Assembly (NCBI GenBank): GCA_003173895.1
Contig: PJMG01000008.1
Location: 1-37,972, forward strand
Origin: Candidatus Levyibacteriota bacterium
Lineage (GTDB): Bacteria; Patescibacteriota; Microgenomatia; Levybacterales; UBA12049
DNA length: 37,972 nt
Reading direction: 5' to 3'
A program made the translations under genes and the position numbers. Below the pieces are notes generated by a model. It worked only from the letters and a program-made list of their open reading frames with translations. It did no database searches and was not told the DNA's origin. Below, piece by piece: positions 1 to 7,900 of this stretch (its first letter is position 1; every line of letters begins with the position of its first letter).

Positions 1-2
1 TG

Positions 3-1160
3 GCTACTATGTCTGCTGATCAAACTCAATTATTTTTTACTGGAACTACTGCTAATGCTCATTTAAATGGAACCGTAGTAGCAACTCCAATTACAGCGAT
101 GCATAAAATTCAATTTACTACAGTAACGAGTATCCCATCAGGCGGAAGTATTATAATTTCTTTCCCTAATGCTGGATCTACAGATACCAACGCAGCTTCA
201 CCTTCTGCTTCTACCTTTATGTTTAATGCATTATCAAACACTAATATAAAAACCAATAATGCTACTACTTGTACTTTTACCATAACTCAATCAGCTGGTG
301 GCGTTTCTACTATAAAATGTGTTACTAGTGGAGTTATAGCTGGTGGTACAGTGGTAACATTCTTAATTGGATGTTCAGCTGCTACTGGAGCTAATTGTAC
401 TACTCAAGTTCCAACACTTATCAATCCTACTAAAAATATTTCTAGCTTCGCAGCCGGAGTTAGTCAACCTTGGAAAGTTGCTATTAATACTTTTGATGGT
501 TCAAATAACGCTTTGGATAACAGCTCGACTCAAGTGGCAACAATAGAATCTGTTCAGGTTTTAGCCCACATAGAACCTAACTTCACTTTTACTATTACCG
601 GAATTGCCACAGGAACTAATTTAGCAGATGGAAGCCATTGTGGATCAGGCAATGCTTATTCAGCAGATAGTACTCATGCAGATTCAGGAATTAGCTCTAC
701 TGCTAATGTAGTAAACTTAGGAACTCTTACAGGTTCGCTAATTAATTTTGCTTCTCAACAAATGGAAGTCACTTCAAATTCAGTCCAGGGATATACTATA
801 ACTGCCACTTCTTCAGGTCATTTGATTAATCCAGCTAATGGATTTTTTATAGGAGATGCACAAGGTACACCTACTAATAATGATACACCTGCACCAACAA
901 CAATAAGTGTTACAGGTAATCAATATGGTTTTCATGCTTGTGGTAAAAATGGACAAACTAATCAAGCCACCAGCCAATGGTCAGCTCTTAATTTTGCTAA
1001 TCCATCTCAAACATTTTATTACACCTTAGTTAATGTAAGTGTAAGTCCAGCTGCTTCAGGTGATTTCTTTTTCGTTCAATATGCTGCCGCACCAAGCGGT
1101 ACTAGTCCTCCAGGAGATTATCGAACAACAGAAACATATGTCGCAACAGCGATATTCTAA
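3..1160 (+). CDS. secreted beta-rich surface protein, 5' partial
   Basis: The reading frame is open to the left edge (codons for Ala-Thr precede the first Met at 9), so the true start and probably a signal peptide lie outside the window. The visible 383-residue part is rich in Thr, Ser, Ala, Asn and Gly with alternating hydrophobic residues, as in secreted beta-sandwich proteins. A C-terminal section beginning near AHIEPNFTFTITG resembles the 'ATVEPVLTFTI' type of domain found next to DUF916 proteins in Gram-positive WxL clusters, although no Trp-x-Leu motif is present. There is no C-terminal membrane segment or sortase signal. The next gene downstream (1367-2344) is DUF916-like, which supports a joint role at the cell surface, but the function is not known. 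The 163 bp structured repeat starts 28 bp after the stop. Confidence 0.75.
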   Translation, partial: ATMSADQTQLFFTGTTANAHLNGTVVATPITAMHKIQFTTVTSIPSGGSIIISFPNAGSTDTNAASPSASTFMFNALSNTNIKTNNATTCTFTITQSAGGVSTIKCVTSGVIAGGTVVTFLIGCSAATGANCTTQVPTLINPTKNISSFAAGVSQPWKVAINTFDGSNNALDNSSTQVATIESVQVLAHIEPNFTFTITGIATGTNLADGSHCGSGNAYSADSTHADSGISSTANVVNLGTLTGSLINFASQQMEVTSNSVQGYTITATSSGHLINPANGFFIGDAQGTPTNNDTPAPTTISVTGNQYGFHACGKNGQTNQATSQWSALNFANPSQTFYYTLVNVSVSPAASGDFFFVQYAAAPSGTSPPGDYRTTETYVATAIF

Positions 1161-1188
1161 AGAATTATGAATCAAAGATTAGGCAAAA

Positions 1189-1351
1189 GCGAGCAGAAAT
1201 GTATTTTTTAACAGCATTGAAAGTTTGCTGTGTAAAAATCTCAATATTTGATGTAACTTTAATAGCAAAATTTCACGAGTGAGAAATTAAATAAATTTAA
1301 AGTTACAAATAAAGTTAACGAACGTCTGTTTAAAAATATATTCTGCGAAGC
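1189..1351 (+). repeat. structured inverted-repeat element, copy 1
   Basis: The ends form an imperfect inverted repeat: about 21 bp beginning GCAGAA at 1193 pairs with the stretch ending TTCTGC at 1346. Inside, GAAAGTTTGCT (1219-1229) pairs with AGCAAAATTTC (1264-1274, one mismatch). TGTAACTTTAA (1252-1262) pairs perfectly with TTAAAGTTACA (1297-1307). The order of the four arms is interleaved, which is pseudoknot topology. Related copies lie at 3229-3386 and, in reverse orientation, at 31106-31269. The element fills the gap between two secreted-protein genes. Confidence 0.8.
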
Positions 1352-1366
1352 AATTTGGAAAAACTT

Positions 1367-2344
1367 ATGAAGACTATTAAAAAATATTTACTAATTTGTT
1401 TATTGGGTTATTTGTTTATCGGGTTATTCCAAGTAGCTCATGCGCAGAATATAGAAAGTATTACTATTACTGCTCCTACTATTGAATTAAATGTAAACCC
1501 TAGAGATAAAAAGGAAGGAACTGTAGGATTAATCAATGATAGCGATACCACTTTAAATTTCGCTACCAGCGTTTATGATTTTATAGTTCAGGATAAAAAT
1601 GGAACTCCTGAAATTTTACCTCGTGGAACTATAACTAATAATAAATACAGCGCTGCTAATTGGATTGCTGTATACCCCTCTACTTTTTCTGTAGCACCAC
1701 ATCAAAGATATACTTTGAATTATTATGTTCAAATTCCGGCCAATGCTGGTCCTGGAGGTCATTATAGCGCTATAGTTTATCAACCATTAACATCAGCAGA
1801 TAAATCAGGAACAGGAGCTTCTATTCATGAACAAATCGCTAGTTTAGTTTATATCAGTGTCTCAGGAAACGTTAAAGAAAGTGCGCAAGTTACTAAATTT
1901 AATGCTCCTCTATTTAACGAATATGGACCAGTAAATATCTTGACTGAGATTAAAAATGCAGGTGATGTACATATAGCTCCAGCTGGTAATATCACTATAA
2001 AAAATATTTTTGGTCAGACAGTTTATGTTTCAGCTTTGGAAACTCGTAATATTTTCCCAGGCAATGTAGCTTTAGACTATACTAATAGTGTAGGTCAACA
2101 CTTTATGTTCGGTCGCTTTAAAGCAGAACTTCTAGCCAGCTATGGCCCAGATAATAATCTTCCCTTATATGCCACTGTCATCTTCTGGGTAATTCCTTGG
2201 AGAATAATTACTATCAGTTTGCTTGTCTTAATAGTCATTATACTCGGAATTATACTTTTCTTAAAAAACAAAAAGAAAAAGTCATCAGATGGACATAGTG
2301 AATCCAACACTCAAAAAACTTCTATTCCTTCAAGTCAAATATAA
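1367..2344 (+). CDS. DUF916-like secreted protein with C-terminal membrane anchor
   Basis: This 325-residue protein has a clear signal peptide (Lys-rich start, hydrophobic 7-21, cleavage after AHA at 26). The ectodomain (about 27-270) begins ITITAPTIELNVNPRDKKEG, typical of the DUF916/WxLIP family. That family has Ig-like domains with a Pro-rich N-terminal strand and a 'PGGHYSAIVYQP' segment, comparable to pilus-chaperone folds. A single hydrophobic helix (about 276-299) and a KNKKKK stop-transfer signal place the C-terminus in the cytoplasm. I prefer ATG 1367 to the in-frame TTG at 1355 because it gives a normal signal-peptide start. In Gram-positive bacteria DUF916 proteins bind peptidoglycan and partner with WxL proteins; the upstream secreted protein could be such a partner. 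Family assignment is by pattern, not by search. Confidence 0.75.
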   Translation: MKTIKKYLLICLLGYLFIGLFQVAHAQNIESITITAPTIELNVNPRDKKEGTVGLINDSDTTLNFATSVYDFIVQDKNGTPEILPRGTITNNKYSAANWIAVYPSTFSVAPHQRYTLNYYVQIPANAGPGGHYSAIVYQPLTSADKSGTGASIHEQIASLVYISVSGNVKESAQVTKFNAPLFNEYGPVNILTEIKNAGDVHIAPAGNITIKNIFGQTVYVSALETRNIFPGNVALDYTNSVGQHFMFGRFKAELLASYGPDNNLPLYATVIFWVIPWRIITISLLVLIVIILGIILFLKNKKKKSSDGHSESNTQKTSIPSSQI

Positions 2345-2355
2345 AATCTTACTTC

Positions 2356-2364
2356 TGTTATACT
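2356..2364 (+). promoter_or_regulatory. extended -10 promoter, probable leaderless start
   Basis: TGTTATACT is an extended -10 (TG-n-TATACT) whose last base lies six bases before the ATG at 2371, so the predicted transcript start coincides with the start codon. No good -35 is seen. No Shine-Dalgarno fits. Confidence 0.5.
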
Positions 2365-2370
2365 TTCACT

Positions 2371-2868
2371 ATGGAACAAGAAGGATCATTAATAGAAATA
2401 ATAGGTAAATTAGGACTAGAACAAAGGCAAATTTATAATCAAGTCGCTCATGCTATAAATAAATTTAGAGATTTTAAAGCTCCATTTACTGAAGGCCTAC
2501 CAGATAGTGTTAAAGCTAAATTGGACGGTATTAAAATGCCAATTGCACAACATTTATTAATCTACGGATCTTTAGATGATTTAGACATACCTCTTCCTAT
2601 AGAAAATGATCATCTGGTGCCTCAAATGTTATCTGATATAAATCAATTTATATATTCTGAGCAAAAAGTTGTAAATGATAAGACTGTAGATACTCATATA
2701 GCAGTATGTAAGTTATATCCAGATACTAAACATCCTAAACTTTGGATTAAGACCGTTAGTCTTTATCCTTATCCTCTAACCCCAGAAAGTATATTAAAAA
2801 AATTTGAAGCTACCATTAGTCTGGTTGGCATAAATCATGTACCTAAAGGTAGACCTATTTGGATTTAA
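2371..2868 (+). CDS. hypothetical protein, 165 aa
   Basis: I do not recognise this family. The protein is soluble-looking, with no signal peptide and no membrane segment. An N-terminal helical part (about 1-50) is followed by a mixed section with IAQHLLIYGSLDDLDIPLP and a C-terminal alpha/beta-looking part. It is separated by 26 bp from the DUF916-like gene but appears to have its own promoter (extended -10 at 2356-2364), so it need not be co-transcribed. It is followed by a 596 bp non-coding stretch. The reading frame is complete and codon use matches its neighbours, so I regard it as a real gene of unknown role. Confidence 0.7.
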   Translation: MEQEGSLIEIIGKLGLEQRQIYNQVAHAINKFRDFKAPFTEGLPDSVKAKLDGIKMPIAQHLLIYGSLDDLDIPLPIENDHLVPQMLSDINQFIYSEQKVVNDKTVDTHIAVCKLYPDTKHPKLWIKTVSLYPYPLTPESILKKFEATISLVGINHVPKGRPIWI

Positions 2869-3228
2869 TCATTTACCCAATTTTTAATTATTTATAACCC
2901 TCTACAATGCCCTAGAAGACCGCTATATTAGTATAGATGAGTATTTTGATAGGATTATTTTAAACTTTGCTTAAAAATTAATTATACAAAGTCGCATATT
3001 ATAAGACTTTGTAACTGAAATAATATGGGACTAGGAATTAGTTTAGACTATTTAAACGGTCTAAATTTAAAATGTGGATAAGATGTTAATAAATACTCTA
3101 TAAAACTATTGTTTAATTATTAAAATCGTTAAATTATTAGTTTAGTTAAAAGAGAGCAGATGTATTTTACATATCTCATACAATGTAGTAAGAGTTGTTT
3201 ATCTTTTCAATTTTTGATTTATATAAGG
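2869..3228. other. AT-rich non-coding stretch with small hairpins
   Basis: No gene is seen. Two simple hairpins are visible: ACAAAGTC...GACTTTGT around 2987-3013 (8 bp stem) and TTTAGAC...GTCTAAA around 3043-3066 (7 bp stem). Neither has a convincing T-run for termination. At 3154-3170 a 17-base stretch (GAGCAGATGTATTTTAC) resembles the outer arm of the structured inverted-repeat element, as if a half-copy preceded the complete copy at 3229. Confidence 0.5.
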
Positions 3229-3386
3229 GAGCAAACGTGTATTTTAAAATGCGTTGAAAGTTTGCTTTACGATAATGCTAATGTTTAATTTAAGTTTGAT
3301 AGCAAACTTTCAAGAGCAAGAATGATACATAAACATTATTTATAAAATAATGTTTTCGAGCGTCTTTTAAAATACATGTTGCGAGC
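3229..3386 (+). repeat. structured inverted-repeat element, copy 2
   Basis: Outer arms pair around the shared core GTATTTTAAAA / TTTTAAAATAC with GCAA...TTGC at the tips. TTGAAAGTTTGCT (3254-3266) pairs perfectly with AGCAAACTTTCAA (3301-3313). TAATGTTTA (3279-3287) pairs perfectly with TAAACATTA (3330-3338), interleaved with the former. The second pair differs in sequence from copy 1 but keeps complementarity. AAACATTATTT (3331-3341) can alternatively pair with AAATAATGTTT (3345-3355). It lies between a plus-strand gene and the 3' end of a minus-strand gene. Confidence 0.8.
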
Positions 3387-3464
3387 TTAATTTAATTGAA
3401 TATCAATTTAAAAAAGAATCTATTGATTTTACGATTTGCTTAGTAGGAACTAACTCTAAATTCT

Positions 3465-4352
3465 TTAGTATCCCACAAACCACGCGTGGTGAAGTTTTTT
3501 CTCCCTGAATGGAATTAGGATCAAAAGTCTTTGCTCCAGTACATCAATCCAAGTAAACCATGAAGGATTTAATTTTCTCAAAAGTAAAAGTATCAAAAGT
3601 ATAAGAGGTAGTATAATTAAAATGATGGCCCAGGGATTATTTAACAGAAAATTAATGAGCCTGGTCAACCAATTAGCAGCGTTTTGCTTTAATTGCTGAG
3701 CTGTAGAGAGTGCTAAGAAATTAGCTTTGCGTAAAGGTTCTAGGGAGCTTTGATTATTAAAAGTAGCATCGGCAAAGAATTCATACGTGCCTGCTTTATC
3801 AATCTTAAATGTCACCTGATAAAAACCTGTATTATCAGCTGTAACAGTAACTTTTCTTCCATCACTTAAGTAAACGGTCACCTTAGCATTTGGCATGCTG
3901 TAACCCCATATAATGGCATTATCGCCCACATTTATCTGGTCACGCTGTACTCCAAAGGTAGGAGGTAAAAAAATGTCATTTTTGCTGTAATTACCTGTTA
4001 TAGGCGGTATAGTTATACAACTATATGACTCTCCCAAACGCTTAACATCTACTGCGTCAAAGCAAAGATTAGTTAAACCTTTATTAACTAAAACACTAGT
4101 AATATAGAAATATCCAGTGCTATCAGCTACTACAGTTCTGAGAATATTTCCATCGCCTATCAAAACTATAGATGCATATGGAGCTATAAAACCCGAAAGG
4201 TTTAAATAGTAACTACCTATGCTAGCATTTACATTCACGCTAGGAGCTGTATAACTAGAATTAGCGTAAGAATATTTAGGGAAATAGTTACTTAAAAATA
4301 CAAAAAAAATAAGAAAATAAAATGATATAAATAATGATTTTAAGTTATTCAT
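3465..4352 (-). CDS. secreted Ig-like protein with C-terminal membrane anchor
   Basis: The 295-residue protein has a long hydrophobic signal (about 5-25, cleavage near SYA at 30). Two extracellular beta-sandwich modules follow. The first (about 38-120) contains LNLSGFIAPYASIVLIGDG and DSTGYFYIT. The second (about 130-215) contains GDNAIIWGYSMPNAKVTVYL and DNTGFYQVTF. This repeated 'G.A.P.A.V.L...DSTG.F' pattern is typical of carboxypeptidase-regulatory-like or Ig-like modules on surface proteins. After a short helical linker comes a transmembrane segment (about 238-258) and a 37-residue cytoplasmic tail. It is transcribed away from the giant fibre gene. Such proteins are common in CPR genomes but have no assigned function; an adhesion or envelope role is inferred. 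Confidence 0.75.
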   Translation of the reverse strand: MNNLKSLFISFYFLIFFVFLSNYFPKYSYANSSYTAPSVNVNASIGSYYLNLSGFIAPYASIVLIGDGNILRTVVADSTGYFYITSVLVNKGLTNLCFDAVDVKRLGESYSCITIPPITGNYSKNDIFLPPTFGVQRDQINVGDNAIIWGYSMPNAKVTVYLSDGRKVTVTADNTGFYQVTFKIDKAGTYEFFADATFNNQSSLEPLRKANFLALSTAQQLKQNAANWLTRLINFLLNNPWAIILIILPLILLILLLLRKLNPSWFTWIDVLEQRLLILIPFREKKLHHAWFVGY

Positions 4353-4801
4353 AAGTCACTAGTTAATTGTAATCATATCTACTCCAGAGATACAATAAGT
4401 ATATATTTTTCATATCTTAAGCAAGTATTTAAAGAACTGCATAACAATTTAGACTAATAAAACAGGCCAAAGAAACAAGTAATATCGCATATCACTTACC
4501 TATATCCACTGATAAGTAAATCCTATAAAAGATATGGTGTTTTTTTATTTTAAAATTTCTTGTGAAAATAATATTTTCACAATTTTAACTTTAATGAGAT
4601 TCATCAACCAAGGGCATATTTGATTTGATACATATTGATATTATATGAATATCTATTTTTATTAAATTTAAACGAAAATAGTACTCCATCTTAATAAAAA
4701 TACTCCGCCGGAAGTAAACTTCGTTTATTTTACGTATTTTTAGGGTATGTAAAAATATATAAATCTACATCAAATTTGATTTTCTTTAGCTTCTGTGCCT
4801 A
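4353..4801. other. non-coding stretch with inverted repeats before the giant gene
   Basis: No gene is seen between the divergent starts at 4352 and 4924. TTGTGAAAAT (4560-4569) and ATTTTCACAA (4573-4582) form a perfect 10 bp inverted repeat with a 3-base loop followed by four T. AAAAATAC (4696-4703) pairs with GTATTTTT (4734-4741), enclosing small internal hairpins (GAAGTAAACTTC and TAAACTTCGTTTA). The first could be an operator or the terminator of an unseen small RNA, the second a structured upstream region. Roles are not known. Confidence 0.5.
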
Positions 4802-4830
4802 TTGACAAGCTGTTGTATACTCTATACTCT
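4802..4830 (+). promoter_or_regulatory. possible promoter of the giant fibre gene
   Basis: TTGACA (4802-4807) is followed after 17 bases by TACTCT (4825-4830), or after 15 bases by TATACT (4823-4828). A further TATAAT lies at 4842-4847. This cluster lies downstream of an in-frame GTG (4795) and argues that translation starts later, at ATG 4924, leaving a leader of roughly 70-90 bases. Confidence 0.4.
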
Positions 4831-4923
4831 TTTATTAGAAGTATAATTTCATGTGAAATAATCCGTATAAACTGTATAATTTCGAGGCTAAAGGACATTT
4901 TTCACAGAATTTCACAACTGCCT

Positions 4924-7900
4924 ATGAACATACTGGAAAGATTTAAAAATCATCTTTTATCTGATAAATTTAAACCTACTAAAATCACGATAAAAAACTA
5001 TTTATCAGACATTAGAAAATTCATAAATTGGTTTGAAGATAAAAAACAAAGCTCATTTAATTCTTCAGATATTACCTTAATTGAAATTAAAGAATTTGAA
5101 CAAAGTCAACTTAAAAAATTGTCTGCTTCATCGGTTAAAAGAATGATGTCTTCAATGCGTAAATTCTTTAATTTCTTAAAAACTCAGAATGAGATTAGCT
5201 TTGATCCTTTTGCTACTCAAATGGATGCCAAAACGGAAAATTTAGATCCCATGCATCTTCGAGATTTTAAGAATTATTTATTCTTGGATAAGTCCTCTCA
5301 TTTAACTATAAAAAATTATTTAATCGATATAAAACAGTATATAAATTGGCTACAAGAGACAGCAGGTGAAGCTTTAAATTCAGATAATTTATTAAATTTA
5401 GTCTCAGAGAAAACAATTGATGAATATAAAAATCGCCTTATTTATGAAAAAGCGTTTTCTTCATCCTCCATCAACAGAAAGCTATCTTCTTTAAAAAAAT
5501 ACCTACTCTGGCTGGAAGAAAATGCTTTAATTAACTTTTCACAACCAAATGGAGCTAATTTATTATCAAAAAATGAATTATCAAATAATATCAAAAATGC
5601 ACAAAATGGATCACCATCATTTTTCACAGAAAAAGAGATAAATGAGCATAAAGAAAAATCATACAGCAAGTTCCCTCTCTTTAGACTTTTTCAGAAAGTA
5701 AGTTATGGTTTAACTTTTTTACTTGAACAAAGCTTTATCACTCCTATAGCATTTTTGATAAAAAGAGGAGATTATGACCTTTGGAGGTTAAGAGGAAAGA
5801 AAATTTTTACGAAAAATTCTTTTTTTGAAAATCATCTAGATAAGCATAAACAAATTTTATCTCATATTCCTAAATCCATTTATGCTCCACTTAAAATTTC
5901 AACTAAAAATTTAACTTTCTGGCAAAAAGTTATTTATCACTTAAAATATACCAGACCTGATTGGTATAGAAAATACCACCAAACTGCTCTAGTTCATTAT
6001 TTCAATTTAGCTGTACTTTTTATTTTCTGCACAGCTATAGGAGTTTCCCTTTATACAGTGTTTATATCTGGTGGTAAAAAAGCGCCTACTTTAGCATCAG
6101 GACCATCTGCTCCTCTGAGAATTTTATCCTTTCAAGGAAGACTCACTGATAATAATGATAATCCCATAACTAATCCTACCAATGTTAGATTCATTATCTA
6201 TAATGATCCTTCTTCTTCAGGATCTGCCAGACTTTGGGAAGAGGTAGATCAAGTTAGTCCTGACACTAACGGCATTTTCTCTATACTTTTAGGTTCAAAT
6301 GGCTCTGGAGGTAATGCATCGCTTTGTAATGGAGGTAATCCACCTACCTCTCCTGCTACTGGGGCTTGTGGAATCCCACAGAGCCTTTTTGCTAATAATC
6401 CAACCTTGTATTTAGCTGTAACTATTGAGAATACCACTGAGCTAACACCTAGACAGCAAATAGCTACTGTTCCTTATGCTACTAACGCTGAAGTTCTACA
6501 AGGCTTACCCCCTACTACAGATTCTGGTGTAAGTGGTAACACCAATGTAGTTTTAGCGCTAAATTCATCTGGAGTGCTAAATATTCAAGGCACTTCAGCC
6601 ACCACTTTCCAATCCACTGGAGGACAATTCGTCCTATCAGGTAAAACCTTAACTCTTAATACTGCATCAGGAACAGGTACCAATATTCAATTAGCCCCTG
6701 ATGGTTTGGGACAGATTGATGTACAGAAGCCTTTTTCTAATTCTACACTCAATGGAAATTTAAAAGCAGCCAGTAATGGAGTTTATACCGATGCTGGAGC
6801 TGTGGAAGTAGATGATCTTTTTGGAGTCTTAGCCACCAGTAGTGGACAATCTGCCTTTACTATTAATCAGGATGGAACAGGTCCAGTTATTAGCGCTTCT
6901 CGTTCTGGATCGCCAATTTTTACCTTAGATGGTTCTGGAAATGGCACTTTTACTGGAAATGTATTCGGTTCAACAGGAAATTTCACAAATCTAAATGTAT
7001 CAAATAACGTCACATCTAATCTTACACCATCAATAGCCGATACTTATAGTTTAGGAACTTCTACCAGTAATGAATATTTACATTTATTTGTCCATGATAT
7101 TACTGTTAATGGGCAATCCGTAACTCAGCTCTGGCAGGAAAATTTAGGCGCACTCTCACCTCTTCATATAACTGATGATTTACTTTTAGGAACAACTGCT
7201 ACCACTGGTGCTAGATTTGGTTTCTTAAATGTGGCAGGAGGAACTCCTACGGCTTCTATTTCAGCTGGGGCAAGTGGAGCTTTAGTAGTTGATGCCAGTG
7301 GACTTATTCAAACTACTGCGAGCCAAACTTTAACTTTAGGTAGTACAACAACAGGAAATATAAATATAGGAACCGACTCTACAGCTCGAAATATAGCTAT
7401 AGGAAATACTAGCGGTGCTACAGGTTTAACAGAAAGAGTGGGAACTGGTAATTATTCTTTAGATGGAGTTGGTGGAAGTACTTATGCTATAGGAGCATCA
7501 AACACTACAGGAACCATTACAATTGGTGGAACTAGCCAAACAGGTACTATTACACTGGGGCAATATAACGGAACGAGTAATTCTACCATTAACATAGGCC
7601 ATGCTACAGTTGGAAATGGTGGAACACAAACACTAGGAATTGGTGACGCTGCTACGGGAACCGGTAAAGATGTAATAACAATTGGAAATACCAATGGAGC
7701 TTCACAAACTACTATTAATGCTGGAACAGGAGGATTAAGTTTAGTCGGCGCACCTGTAAATATAAATACCTCAGGAAGTGGTAACACTTCAATTGGCAAT
7801 GGAACAGGAACTGTAGCTTTAACTTTAGGATCTGATGCTACGGGAGATATTTTTTACAGAAATTCTGGTGGAACTTTATCCAGACTCGCTATTGGCACAG

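Noticed and set aside
1189..1351. Insertion sequence or CRISPR repeat
   Set aside because: No transposase gene and no regular repeat-spacer pattern; the copies are far apart and in both orientations.
1355..1366. TTG start for the DUF916-like protein
   Set aside because: ATG 1367 gives a normal signal peptide; the TTG adds only four residues and has no clear ribosome site.
4795..4923. GTG start adding 43 residues to the giant fibre protein
   Set aside because: Promoter-like boxes lie inside this stretch, no ribosome site precedes the GTG, and the recognisable domain begins shortly after ATG 4924.
4924..5560. A functional tyrosine recombinase or integron/phage integrase
   Set aside because: Only the N-terminal core-binding type domains are present; there is no Arg-His-Arg-Tyr catalytic domain, and the frame continues into a membrane helix and fibre.
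7482..7799. Minus-strand open frames inside the giant fibre gene (also near 9303, 10068, 12165 and 13746)
   Set aside because: Shadow frames of repetitive coding sequence with composition mirroring the sense strand and no start signals.
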